The notes under the pieces were generated by a model. That model saw nothing but the letters and a program-made list of their open reading frames with translations. It was not told where the DNA came from and did no database searches. Positions 25,793 to 34,426 of a stretch of 64,000 nt of DNA are shown here, piece by piece. Every line of letters starts with the position of its first letter. Position 1 is the first letter of the stretch. Origin of the DNA: Alcanivorax sp. 1008 (GTDB lineage: Bacteria; Pseudomonadota; Gammaproteobacteria; Pseudomonadales; Alcanivoracaceae); assembly GCF_020667895.1 (NCBI RefSeq), contig NZ_JAFMPS010000003.1, forward strand, positions 125,586 to 189,585, given 5' to 3'. The position numbers were made by a program, and so were the translations under genes.

Positions 25793-27906
25793 GGTCGGGC
25801 CTCCGCGCTTTGTGCCGGTGGCGGGAATGACAGGTTAAAGATCGTTCCGGCACCGGGAGTGCTGTGGATCGTCAAGGTCGCATTGTGGATGCGCACAATT
25901 CGATCAACGATATAAAGGCCCAGTCCCATTCCGGGCACACCGGTGGCAGTGTCGGCGCGGAAATATTTGTCCAGCACCTGGCTGAGCTCTTCTTTACTCA
26001 TGCCGCATCCCTCGTCACTGATTTGTATAACTATTGAATAATCTGGGCGCTGCTCGGCAATGACATGAACAGATGAGTTTTTTGCGGAGTATTTCACCGC
26101 GTTGTCAATAATATTGTTGAGCATGGTGAGCAGTAGGTCGTAGTCGCCCTGTATGTAAATGTGTTCATCGCATACAACAGAGAAGCTCCGGTTCCCGGAG
26201 GAGATCATTTCTCCGTAGCTGATGCTGTTGTGTAGTAATTCGCTGATTTGAATGAATCTCGCATTTTTGCGCCACTCTGCGCTATCAAGTTTGTCTTCGC
26301 GTAGCGCCTGGTTGATTACGGCAGCCATTCTTTCGCTGGCGTGTTGTATTCTTTCGCAGTTGGTTGTGGCATGAACTTCCGGTGTGCGTGGGTCGCTGGC
26401 AATAAGGTCACTGGCCATCTGGATGACGGACAGCGGGGTGCGGAACTCGTGAGCCACCATGCGTAGAAACTGCCTTTGCTCCAGTGCTGCCTTCTTTTCT
26501 GCATCAAGAGCAACGGAGAGGCGAGAATATGTTTTCTCCAGATCAATGGATTTTTGTTTGCTTATCTTTAACTGTTGTTCAAGACTTTGATTGACCTGGT
26601 CCAGTTCAAATGTCCTCTGGCTGACCAGGTTTTCCAAAAGTTTCTCAGAGTGCCGTATGCTTGCCAGTGCGGATTCTCCAGCGCTTCGCATGGTTTTTTC
26701 CAGCTGAACATATTTGGTCGCCAGGGTGATAAACATTATTCCTATATGGCTCAGAACAATGATTATGAAGTTATTTTCTGAAAGTATATTTGGACCCGAT
26801 AGGCCAAAAACCCAGGCAAAGCGGATAATCAAGCCAGTCGCAACAACGCCAAATGCGCTGGCGTATATGTAGGCGACGAGGCCGATTTCTTTGCGCAGAA
26901 AAAGAGTGGCAATAGGAATGGCTATAAATATTGCAGCGAAAATCATCCAGTAAAATGGGATGCTTATGTTGTAGAGCCCAAACATCATGGGGATGATGCC
27001 GATGATCGCGGCTGCAGATGAACTGAAAATCAATGCTTTATTGATTTTTGGATGATAAATCTTCAGGTCCGTGATTTTACTGAATAGAATCACCAGAGTT
27101 ACCAAGCCTGCAGCCTGGAAGACAACTTGAAGCCACTCCAGATGCAGTGGCGTCGCCGGCGCTACGATAAAATGGATAATGCCTTCAATTTGAGCAATAA
27201 GAAGTGTGTATGACAGTGCGTATAGCAGGAAATACAGGTATACGGATTGCCTTAGGAAGGTAAGAAAAAGCAGGCTCAAAGCGCATACTAGGACTCCGGC
27301 GCTAAGCAAAGCCCCATAGAGAAACATGGCGCTGGCAGATTGGACAGCGAATGTATCGCTTTTCCACAGTGTCAGGTTCGCAGCGATGCTGCTGGTGCTT
27401 CGTAACTTGACGTAGAACGTTACCGGTCCTTCATTCAGGTGAGGCAGTTGATAAAGGGAGTGGCGCCAGGGGATGACTCGTTGCTGCCACGGTTCTCTGT
27501 CACCCTGAATGCCAAGATCCTGAACCTTGCCGTTGTGCACGCTGAATAGCCTGACGTGGTCGAGGAACGAAGGGGATACACCGAGCAGTCTCGGGACGTG
27601 CTCGATTTCTTGAGATACCGCGGTGAAGCGGATCCATATGGTGTCGCTTGTGTAGCCAAAGCTTGGCTGTCCTGCCGCATCAGTGAACAGGCCCTGACGA
27701 TCACTAAGGATAATGTCATCAATGTTCATTTGCCCGCCACTGTCACGATACCAGGCCATACTCCCGGACAGTGACTGGTATGGCTGATCGTCGAGTACCA
27801 GTGTGGTTGCTGGCGACCATGACGAAGCCAGTAGCATCCAGATAAACATCAGTGCGCCTGCAAGACTCCTTGCAAGCGGGCGGGTGTTATCCAGAGGTCT
27901 CGCCAT
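25789..27906 (-). CDS. 7TMR-DISM sensor histidine kinase
   Basis: About 705 residues from ATG 27906 (MARPLDNTRPLARSLAGALM); the frame is open 25 codons further upstream. A signal anchor is followed by a periplasmic 7TMR-DISMED2-like domain (about 30-160; GLFTDAAGQPSFGYTSDTIW). Then come seven membrane helices (about 175-385; 7TMR-DISM), a coiled-coil linker, HisKA (MVAHEFRTPLSVIQ, His near 484) and HATPase (NNIIDNAVKYS, GMGLGLYIVDRIV). DISMED2 domains are thought to bind carbohydrates or other small ligands outside the inner membrane. It forms a two-component pair with the overlapping response-regulator gene. The signal is unknown; a polysaccharide-derived cue would suit a surface or matrix programme. 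Confidence 0.9.
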   Translation of the reverse strand: MARPLDNTRPLARSLAGALMFIWMLLASSWSPATTLVLDDQPYQSLSGSMAWYRDSGGQMNIDDIILSDRQGLFTDAAGQPSFGYTSDTIWIRFTAVSQEIEHVPRLLGVSPSFLDHVRLFSVHNGKVQDLGIQGDREPWQQRVIPWRHSLYQLPHLNEGPVTFYVKLRSTSSIAANLTLWKSDTFAVQSASAMFLYGALLSAGVLVCALSLLFLTFLRQSVYLYFLLYALSYTLLIAQIEGIIHFIVAPATPLHLEWLQVVFQAAGLVTLVILFSKITDLKIYHPKINKALIFSSSAAAIIGIIPMMFGLYNISIPFYWMIFAAIFIAIPIATLFLRKEIGLVAYIYASAFGVVATGLIIRFAWVFGLSGPNILSENNFIIIVLSHIGIMFITLATKYVQLEKTMRSAGESALASIRHSEKLLENLVSQRTFELDQVNQSLEQQLKISKQKSIDLEKTYSRLSVALDAEKKAALEQRQFLRMVAHEFRTPLSVIQMASDLIASDPRTPEVHATTNCERIQHASERMAAVINQALREDKLDSAEWRKNARFIQISELLHNSISYGEMISSGNRSFSVVCDEHIYIQGDYDLLLTMLNNIIDNAVKYSAKNSSVHVIAEQRPDYSIVIQISDEGCGMSKEELSQVLDKYFRADTATGVPGMGLGLYIVDRIVRIHNATLTIHSTPGAGTIFNLSFPPPAQSAEARP

Positions 27907-28144
27907 ATCAGTTTCCGGGCATGTGTTGCAGTCTGTTAACTCAAGAACCATGCCAACATTAGATTGAAGCCAGAATGCCACATCATTCTTCTGGCATTTT
28001 CATTTTAGTTCAATAAATTCAAATGGTTGGGGGGTTATTCGGTGGGTTGATGAATTGCATGGATATTCACACAGGAAGGGTCAAAAAGGTGAGTTGTGCG
28101 TACTGCGTCACATTATGACAGGTCGCAGTGTTTTTCAGGTGAAT

Positions 28145-28176
28145 ACCAACAAGGGGCCCGCAGGCCCCTTGTTGGT
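28145..28176 (-). terminator. Candidate terminator downstream of mdh
   Basis: A 14-bp perfect stem, ACCAACAAGGGGCC (28145-28158) / GGCCCCTTGTTGGT (28163-28176), with loop CGCA, 30 bases after the mdh stop on the minus strand. The following minus-strand bases (ATTCACC) are not a strong T run. Confidence 0.6.
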
Positions 28177-28206
28177 GTTACCGCTCTGGCACAGCCGGAG
28201 GGAGTA

Positions 28207-29187
28207 TTACGGCAGCAGGTGCTGCACCGCATCACGCTCTTCCGCCAGCTCTTGCTCGGTAGCTTTCATACGCTCGCGGGAGAACTCATTGACTTCCAGG
28301 CCCTGGACGATCTCCCAGTCGCCGTTCTTGCAAACGCACGGGAAAGAGTAGATCAGGCCCTTCTGGATACCGTAGGAGCCATCGCTGTAGATGCCCATAG
28401 AGACCCAGTCGCCATCGGTGGTGCCCAGCGCCCAGCTGCGCATATGGTCTACTGCAGCGTTGGCGGCGGAGGCTGCCGAAGAAGCGCCGCGAGCCTTGAT
28501 AATGGCGGCGCCACGTTGCTGTACTTCTGGAATGTAGGTATCGGCATACCAGCTCGCGTCGACCTGATCTACGGCTACCTTACCGTCCACAACACAGTGG
28601 TGCAGGTCCGGATACTGGGTGCTGGAGTGGTTGCCCCAGATGGTCATTTTGTGGATATCGTTGATGCTCTTGCCCAGTTTGGTTGCCAGCTGCGCCATGC
28701 CACGGTTGTGGTCGAGGCGGGTCATGGCGGTGAACTGGCGTGGGTTGATATCCGGCGCGTTACGCTGGGCAATCAGTGCATTGGTGTTGGCTGGGTTGCC
28801 GACTACCAGCACCTTAATGTTGCGGCTGGCTACTTCATTGATGGCTTTGCCCTGTACCGAGAAAATGGCTGCATTAGCCTCGAGCAGATCCTTGCGCTCC
28901 ATGCCGGGGCCGCGCGGACGGGCGCCGACCAGCAGGGCGTAGTCTGCATCTTTGAACGCTACTTTCGGGTCGTCGGTCTGAACAATGCCGGCGACCAGCG
29001 GGAATGCGCAATCTTCAAGCTCCATGGCCACGCCTTTCAGCGCTTCCAGAGCCGGAGTGATTTCCAGCAGCTGTAAAATCACCGGCTGGTCCGGGCCGAG
29101 CATGGAACCGGAGGCAATGCGGAACAACAGGGAATAGCTGATCTGGCCGGCGGCACCGGTAACGGCTACGCGAACGGGAGCTTTCAT
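28207..29187 (-). CDS. mdh: Malate dehydrogenase
   Basis: A 326-residue NAD-dependent malate dehydrogenase of the GTGAAGQI type (similar to Burkholderia and cytosolic eukaryotic enzymes) rather than the E. coli type. It interconverts malate and oxaloacetate in the TCA cycle. [19 protein letters not shown] binds [18 protein letters not shown] holds substrate-binding Arg residues, TRLDHNRG and [12 protein letters not shown] hold the Asp-His catalytic pair. CAAGGAGATCCTA precedes the ATG. Monocistronic, with a perfect TATAAT -10 box upstream and a hairpin downstream. Confidence 0.96.
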   Translation of the reverse strand: MKAPVRVAVTGAAGQISYSLLFRIASGSMLGPDQPVILQLLEITPALEALKGVAMELEDCAFPLVAGIVQTDDPKVAFKDADYALLVGARPRGPGMERKDLLEANAAIFSVQGKAINEVASRNIKVLVVGNPANTNALIAQRNAPDINPRQFTAMTRLDHNRGMAQLATKLGKSINDIHKMTIWGNHSSTQYPDLHHCVVDGKVAVDQVDASWYADTYIPEVQQRGAAIIKARGASSAASAANAAVDHMRSWALGTTDGDWVSMGIYSDGSYGIQKGLIYSFPCVCKNGDWEIVQGLEVNEFSRERMKATEQELAEERDAVQHLLP

Positions 29188-29267
29188 TAGGATCTCCTTG
29201 TGAAATCGCTTGTGGCGGTGGTGGATTCCTGACCGGCAGGGTGGCGCCGGTCGGTTAGGCGGGGCGC

Positions 29268-29296
29268 ATTATAAAGAAGCCGGGCGCGGATGGCAC
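29268..29296 (-). promoter_or_regulatory. Candidate sigma-70 promoter of mdh
   Basis: On the minus strand a perfect TATAAT (29268-29273) lies about 80 bases upstream of the mdh ATG. The -35 position at 17-bp spacing reads GTGCCA, only a partial match, so the -10 carries most of the support. Confidence 0.45.
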
Positions 29297-29335
29297 GGTT
29301 CGTTTGGTGGGGCCATCCTTCGTCTATCTGGTTTG

Positions 29336-30181
29336 TCAGGCGAGAGCCTTTTCGCCAGCTTCAAGAGTCTGGAAAATCAGGGTATTGATAGTCATAGGGC
29401 CGACGCCCCCGGGCACAGGTGTCCAGGCCTTCGCCCGGTCTTTGAGCGGGCCCAGCTCAATATCACCCACGCCACCGGGGTGGTAGCCCGCATCAACCAC
29501 GACGGCGCCGTCCTTGATCCATGCCGCCTTGATGAATTCCGGTTTGCCAACAGCGCCTACAACGATATCGGCGCGACGGATGTGCTCGGCCAGATCTGCG
29601 GTACGGCTATGGCAGATGGTGACCGTAGCGTTAGCGCCGAGCAGCATCATGGCCATGGGTTTGCCGAGGATGGCGCTGCGGCCGACCACCACGGCATGCT
29701 TGCCGGCCAGCTCAATATTGTGGTGCTCAAGAAGCCGCATAATGCCTTTCGGAGTGGCGCTGCCATAGGCGCGCTCGCCCATGCTCATTCTGCCAAAGCC
29801 GAGGCAGGTCACGCCGTCGACATCTTTTTCCAGCGCGATTGCATCAAAGCAGGCGCGTTCGTCGATCTGTTCTGGCACCGGGTGCTGGAGCAGAATGCCA
29901 TGCACATCCGGGTCGCTATTAAGCGAGTGAATAGCTGCCAGTAACTCCTCAGTGGTGGTGGACTCCGGTAGCTCAATCTTGCGTGAGCCAAGACCGACAC
30001 GCTGACATGCATTGCCCTTCATCTTTACATAGGTGGCAGAGGCGGGATCAGCGCCCACCAGAATGGTGGCAAGGATTGGCGTGCGCCCGTCACCCTGTGC
30101 TTTCAGCTTGTCCACCCGGATACGCATCTCGTTTTCAAACTGCTGGGCCAGGGTTTTACCGTCGAGAATCAGGGCAGTCAT
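29336..30181 (-). CDS. folD: Methylenetetrahydrofolate dehydrogenase/cyclohydrolase
   Basis: A 281-residue bifunctional enzyme of one-carbon metabolism that converts 5,10-methylene-THF to 10-formyl-THF with NADP. Start at ATG 30181 ([13 protein letters not shown]) with a CGGAG site upstream; the frame is open further but that part is not Fol[14 protein letters not shown] holds the catalytic Lys and Tyr; [27 protein letters not shown] and [14 protein letters not shown] are family signatures. It faces away from the tRNA-tig block. Confidence 0.96.
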   Translation of the reverse strand: MTALILDGKTLAQQFENEMRIRVDKLKAQGDGRTPILATILVGADPASATYVKMKGNACQRVGLGSRKIELPESTTTEELLAAIHSLNSDPDVHGILLQHPVPEQIDERACFDAIALEKDVDGVTCLGFGRMSMGERAYGSATPKGIMRLLEHHNIELAGKHAVVVGRSAILGKPMAMMLLGANATVTICHSRTADLAEHIRRADIVVGAVGKPEFIKAAWIKDGAVVVDAGYHPGGVGDIELGPLKDRAKAWTPVPGGVGPMTINTLIFQTLEAGEKALA

Positions 30182-30326
30182 GCGTACTCCGCAAATGGTC
30201 AGGTCAGGGAAGGGGCCGCACGCTCCGGTGCGGGCGCGATTTTCGCACGCTGCTGCCTTTGGCGCAAAAGCACACAACCTGTCGGTGCTTTTACGCGCAA
30301 TCATTTCCACTTGCGGGGCTTTTTCG

Positions 30327-30355
30327 TTGACGCTCCTCAGGGCCACGAGTAATAT
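30327..30355 (+). promoter_or_regulatory. Sigma-70 promoter of the tRNA operon
   Basis: TTGACG (30327-30332), a 17-base spacer and TAATAT (30350-30355) lie 25 bases before the first tRNA. The GC-rich stretch after the -10 resembles the discriminator of stringently controlled stable-RNA promoters. Confidence 0.7.
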
Positions 30356-30379
30356 GCCGCCTCGCTCGAGCAGCTAGCT

Positions 30380-30456
30380 CGGGGTGTAGCGCAGTCTGGT
30401 AGCGCGCCTGCTTTGGGAGCAGGATGTCGGGGGTTCGAATCCCTCCACCCCGACCA
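30380..30456 (+). tRNA. tRNA-Pro (TGG)
   Basis: A 77-base cloverleaf. Acceptor CGGGGTG pairs with CACCCCG, the anticodon loop holds TGG at 30414-30416, the T loop is TTCGAAT and the CCA end is encoded. First of three tRNAs in a row between folD and tig. Confidence 0.96.
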
Positions 30457-30486
30457 TCCTTCTGGATGGGTAATGTGACGGAATAT

Positions 30487-30563
<77 letters not shown>

Positions 30564-30589
30564 TCCGTGTGCCGGCGGAAATTTTAGTG

Positions 30590-30665
30590 GTGGCTGTAGC
30601 TCAGTTGGTAGAGCCCCGGATTGTGATTCCGGTGGTCGCGGGTTCGAGCCCCGTCAGCCACCCCA
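30590..30665 (+). tRNA. tRNA-His (GTG)
   Basis: A 76-base cloverleaf. Acceptor GTGGCTG pairs with CAGCCAC, with the extra G-1 supplied by G at 30589. Anticodon GTG is at 30623-30625, the T loop is TTCGAGC and CCA is encoded. Last tRNA of the cluster; a terminator follows 10 bases later. Confidence 0.96.
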
Positions 30666-30675
30666 CTATATTAGG

Positions 30676-30698
30676 AACCCGCCAAGGCGGGTTTTTTT
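30676..30698 (+). terminator. Terminator of the tRNA operon
   Basis: AACCCGCC / GGCGGGTT stem with an AA centre followed by TTTTT, directly after tRNA-His. It separates tRNA transcription from tig. Confidence 0.9.
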
Positions 30699-30810
30699 AT
30701 GCTTGATAGGCAACCCGCCGCGGTTGATTTATAATCCGCCGCCTTCATGGAGTATCCCTGTTTTTGCGATGCTCCTCCACGAGTTTAAATGCATTTAAAA
30801 AGAGGAAGTT

Positions 30811-32121
30811 ATGCAGGTTTCCGTAGAAACAACTTCAGGTCTTGAGCGCCGTCTTACCGTGGCGGTGCCGGCCGAGCGTCTGGATTCTGCCGTTGAGCAG
30901 CGTCTGCTTGAAGCCCAGAAGAACCTGCGTATCGACGGTTTTCGTCCCGGCAAGGTGCCCATGCGTGAAGTTAAACGCCGGTTCGCCAGTGCCGTACGCA
31001 GCGAAGTGCTTAGCGACGTGATGCGTGACAGCTTCGTCAAGGCTGTAGAAGAGCAGAAGCTGGAGCCGGCCGGCATGCCGCGCTTTGAGGCGACCACCAA
31101 CGAGCCGGGCAAGGACCTGGAGTTCGTTGCCGTTTTCGATGTGTTCCCGGAGATCGCGTTGGCCAGCTTCGATGCCATCAGCGTTGAACGTCCGGTCGCC
31201 GAAGTGACCGATGCGGACCTGGATAACATGATTGATAATCTGCGCAAGCAGCGCGCCAGCTGGGAAGCGGCTGACAGAGCGGCGGAGCAGGGTGATCGTG
31301 TGAATATTGATTATGAAGGTTTCAAGGGTGATGAGGCCTTTGCTGGTGGGTCCGCCAAGGGCCAGAATCTGGTGCTGGGCTCTGGCTCCATGATCCCCGG
31401 CTTCGAAGATGGTCTGGTCGGCAGTAAAGCTGGTGACCAGAAGACCCTCGAATTGACTTTCCCGGAGGATTATCACGCTGAGGAGCTTAAGGGGCAGGCG
31501 GTAAAGTTTAACGTCACCGTGAATAAGGTCGAGGCGCAGAAGTTACCGGAAATAGACGAGGAGTTTATGAAAGGCTTTGGTGTGGAGGGTGGCGATATGG
31601 CCAAATTCCGTGCCGAAGTTAAGAAGAACATGGGGCGCGAGCTGACTAACGCTATTCGTGCCAACATCAAAGGTCAGGTTATGGATGCGCTGGTTGGCGC
31701 CCATAGCTTTGACGTGCCGGCAGCGCTGGTGAGCAATGAAATCCAGCGTATGCGTCAGCAGATGATGCAGCAGTTTGGTGGTGGCCAGCAGTTTGATGCC
31801 AGTATTTTGCCGGATGACCTGTTTCGCGAGCAGGCCGAGCGGGCGGTACGGCTGGGTCTGGTGGTTCGTCAAATTCTCGAGCAAAACCAGCTCAAGGCTG
31901 ATGCCGATAAGGTTCGTGCTCGGATTGAGGAAATCGCTGAGCAGTACGAAGAGCCGGCTGAGGTGGTCAAGTGGTTTTACGGCAACCGCCAGCAGCTTGA
32001 GCAAGTTGAGGGTGCGGTGCTTGAGGAGCAGGTGGTTGAACTGGTGTTGGCCTCTGCCAAGCAGAGCGATAAAGCCACTTCCTACGAGGACGTGGTTGCC
32101 AGCCAGCGTGCTCAGCGCTAA
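30811..32121 (+). CDS. tig: Trigger factor
   Basis: A 436-residue ribosome-bound chaperone and peptidyl-prolyl isomerase. The N-terminal ribosome-binding domain carries the signature FRPGKVPMREVKRRF (about 44-58). The FKBP-type PPIase domain (about 160-245) contains VNIDYEGFKGDEAF and LVLGSGSMIPGFEDGLVG. The long helical C-terminal arms run to the end. AAAGAGGAAGTT precedes the ATG. A TATAAT at 30730-30735 is a possible -10 box, with no good -35. It heads the tig-clpP-clpX-lon block, which also ends in its own terminator. Confidence 0.97.
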   Translation: MQVSVETTSGLERRLTVAVPAERLDSAVEQRLLEAQKNLRIDGFRPGKVPMREVKRRFASAVRSEVLSDVMRDSFVKAVEEQKLEPAGMPRFEATTNEPGKDLEFVAVFDVFPEIALASFDAISVERPVAEVTDADLDNMIDNLRKQRASWEAADRAAEQGDRVNIDYEGFKGDEAFAGGSAKGQNLVLGSGSMIPGFEDGLVGSKAGDQKTLELTFPEDYHAEELKGQAVKFNVTVNKVEAQKLPEIDEEFMKGFGVEGGDMAKFRAEVKKNMGRELTNAIRANIKGQVMDALVGAHSFDVPAALVSNEIQRMRQQMMQQFGGGQQFDASILPDDLFREQAERAVRLGLVVRQILEQNQLKADADKVRARIEEIAEQYEEPAEVVKWFYGNRQQLEQVEGAVLEEQVVELVLASAKQSDKATSYEDVVASQRAQR

Positions 32122-32147
32122 TCAATCTGGTTGCTTTTTGAGCGATT

Positions 32148-32175
32148 AAACGGGGCCCACGGGCCCCGTTTCTGT
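32148..32175 (+). terminator. Terminator after tig
   Basis: An 11-bp perfect stem, AAACGGGGCCC / GGGCCCCGTTT, with an AC centre and then CTGTTT, 27 bases after the tig stop. Confidence 0.8.
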
Positions 32176-32303
32176 TTATCGAGCATTTCCGGCTAATAAA
32201 GCAGCAGTCAGCAGGGTCTTCACGCCCCTTATATGGACGCACGTCGAAAGACCGACATAACATGGGTGCATAACAGGCCAGCTATACAACAAGGAACTGT
32301 CCG

Positions 32304-32960
32304 ATGATTGATTTCAGCCGTATCACCTCCATGACGCCAGAGATGAACAAGTTGATCGAGGATCCGACTCGCTCCTCTCTGGTGCCGATCGTGATAGAGC
32401 AGACCGCCCGTGGCGAGCGCTCCTTCGATATCTTTTCTCGCCTCCTCAAGGAGCGGGTAGTATTTATGGTGGGTCAGGTGGAAGATCACATGGCTAACCT
32501 GATTGTCGCGCAGATGCTGTGGCTGGAGTCGGAAAACCCAGATAAGGATATCCACTTCTACATCAATAGCCCCGGTGGCTCTGTGACGGCGGGCATGTCG
32601 ATTTATGACACCATGCAGTTCGTCAAGCCGGACATCTCTACCATGTGTCTTGGTCAGGCGGCCTCCATGGGCGCCTTCTTGCTGACTGCGGGTGCCAAGG
32701 GCAAACGTTATGTGCTGCCCAATGCGCGGGTAATGATTCACCAGCCATTGGGTGGTTTTCAGGGGCAAGCCTCGGATATCGAGATTCACGCCCGGGAAAT
32801 CCTCAAGATTCGCTCCCAGCTGAACGAGCTGCTGGCCCATCATACCGGCCAGCCTATTGAGGTGATTGAGCGGGATACCGATCGAGACAACTTCATGGGT
32901 GCCGAGGCGGCCAAGGAATACGGTTTGGTAGATCAGGTTCTATCCAGACGCCCGGTGTGA
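32304..32960 (+). CDS. clpP: ATP-dependent Clp protease proteolytic subunit
   Basis: A 218-residue serine peptidase that forms the double-heptamer chamber of ClpXP and ClpAP. The catalytic triad is visible: Ser in [10 protein letters not shown], His in VMIHQPLGG, Asp in [27 protein letters not shown] is the family core. A short N-terminal extension before [18 protein letters not shown] is probably a processed propeptide. AAGGAACTGTCCG precedes the ATG. clpX follows after 113 bp, and the two products work as one protease. Confidence 0.97.
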   Translation: MIDFSRITSMTPEMNKLIEDPTRSSLVPIVIEQTARGERSFDIFSRLLKERVVFMVGQVEDHMANLIVAQMLWLESENPDKDIHFYINSPGGSVTAGMSIYDTMQFVKPDISTMCLGQAASMGAFLLTAGAKGKRYVLPNARVMIHQPLGGFQGQASDIEIHAREILKIRSQLNELLAHHTGQPIEVIERDTDRDNFMGAEAAKEYGLVDQVLSRRPV

Positions 32961-33073
32961 TGTGGGTGATTGGGTAAAATCTGAGCAAATAGAGGGGGCT
33001 TGGCAGTTCTGGGGTTGAAAAAACCGTATCCAGCCTGCATCTTGACCCTAATGACCAGAATTCGGGAGAGCTG

Positions 33074-34357
33074 ATGACCGATCATAGCAGCGGTAAAGAT
33101 GACGGTAAGTTGCTTTACTGCTCCTTCTGCGGCAAAAGCCAGCACGAGGTGCGCAAGCTAATTGCGGGCCCGTCGGTGTTTATCTGCGATGAATGCGTCG
33201 ACCTGTGTAACGACATCATTCGTGAAGAGGTGCAGGAAGACAGTGCTGATAGCGGAGCAGACAAGCTACCGCGTCCGCATGAGATAAAAGAGACACTCGA
33301 TGACTATGTGATTGGTCAAGAGCGCGCCAAAAAGGTGCTGGCGGTAGCGGTGTACAATCACTACAAACGGCTTCGTGGCGGCAACAAGACAAAAGAAGAC
33401 ATCGAGCTTGGCAAGAGTAACATTTTGCTGATTGGTCCCACTGGGTCTGGCAAAACGTTGCTCGCAGAAACCTTGGCCCGGTTGCTTAACGTACCGTTCA
33501 CCATTGCTGATGCCACCACCCTCACTGAGGCTGGTTATGTTGGCGAGGACGTTGAGAATATTATCCAGAAGTTGCTGCAAAAATGTGACTACGACGTTGA
33601 TAAGGCCCAACAGGGTATCGTGTATATCGACGAAATCGATAAGATTTCACGTAAGTCCGACAACCCTTCCATAACTCGTGACGTTTCTGGTGAGGGCGTG
33701 CAGCAAGCCCTGCTTAAGCTGATCGAAGGCACGGTGGCTTCGGTGCCACCCCAGGGGGGGCGCAAGCATCCCCAGCAGGAGTTTTTGCAGGTAGACACTT
33801 CAAATATTCTGTTTATCTGCGGGGGCGCTTTCGCAGGTCTGGAAAAGATTATTCAGGCGCGCTCTGAAAAAGGTGGCATTGGCTTCTCTGCGGAGGTCAA
33901 AAGCAAGGAGTTTGGTCGTACTGTTGGTCAGCTTTTTCAGGATGTTGAGCCGGAAGATCTGATCAAGTTTGGCCTTATCCCGGAGTTTATTGGTCGTCTT
34001 CCGGTTACGGCTACTCTGGAAGAACTGACTGAGGAAGCGCTGATCCAGATACTCACTGAGCCCCGTAACGCTCTGACCAAGCAGTACGGTCGGCTTTTTG
34101 AAATGGAAGCGGTGGAGTTGGATTTTCGTGAGGATGCCCTGCGCGAAGTGGCTAAAAGAGCCATGGAACGCAAGACCGGAGCTCGCGGCTTGAGGTCCAT
34201 ACTTGAAAATGTGCTTCTAGACACCATGTATCAGGTACCGTCGATGCAGGGTGTTGCCAAGGTCGTGATTGACTCGGCGACCATTCGCGGTGATTCGGAG
34301 CCGCTACTGATTTACAGCAATAGCGAAAAACCGGCATCCAAAGTGGCACCGGACTGA
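33074..34357 (+). CDS. clpX: ClpX unfoldase, ATPase subunit of ClpXP
   Basis: A 427-residue AAA+ unfoldase. The N-terminal zinc-binding domain has four Cys in [10 protein letters not shown] and [10 protein letters not shown]. Walker A is IGPTGSGKT, Walker [11 protein letters not shown], the pore loop lies near AGYVGEDVE, and the IGF loop that docks on ClpP is recognizable in KGGIGFSAE. It delivers substrates to ClpP, encoded just upstream. GGGAGAGCTG precedes the ATG. A strong terminator separates it from lon. Confidence 0.97.
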   Translation: MTDHSSGKDDGKLLYCSFCGKSQHEVRKLIAGPSVFICDECVDLCNDIIREEVQEDSADSGADKLPRPHEIKETLDDYVIGQERAKKVLAVAVYNHYKRLRGGNKTKEDIELGKSNILLIGPTGSGKTLLAETLARLLNVPFTIADATTLTEAGYVGEDVENIIQKLLQKCDYDVDKAQQGIVYIDEIDKISRKSDNPSITRDVSGEGVQQALLKLIEGTVASVPPQGGRKHPQQEFLQVDTSNILFICGGAFAGLEKIIQARSEKGGIGFSAEVKSKEFGRTVGQLFQDVEPEDLIKFGLIPEFIGRLPVTATLEELTEEALIQILTEPRNALTKQYGRLFEMEAVELDFREDALREVAKRAMERKTGARGLRSILENVLLDTMYQVPSMQGVAKVVIDSATIRGDSEPLLIYSNSEKPASKVAPD

Positions 34358-34359
34358 CT

Positions 34360-34391
34360 CTGAAAAAGGCCTGTAAAGGCCTTTTTCAGTC
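34360..34391 (+). terminator. Terminator after clpX
   Basis: A 12-bp perfect stem, CTGAAAAAGGCC (34360-34371) / GGCCTTTTTCAG (34378-34389), with loop TGTAAA. The T run lies in the right arm. Confidence 0.75.
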
Positions 34392-34426
34392 TTGGTCGGA
34401 GTAACTTTTTACCAGTGAGGCGAAAC

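Noticed and set aside
28096-29076. Plus-strand 326-codon frame opposite mdh
   Set aside because: Mdh on the minus strand is unambiguous with all catalytic motifs; the antisense frame has no family features.
32224-32234. CCCCTTATAT before clpP as a heat-shock sigma-32 -10 box
   Set aside because: The -10 is similar to CCCCATNT, but no CTTGAA-like -35 lies at the right distance, so the promoter is not supported.
33754-33760. G7 tract in clpX as phase-variation site
   Set aside because: It lies in a highly conserved housekeeping gene within GGRKHP, where the sequence is dictated by the protein; kept as a caution for the other tracts.
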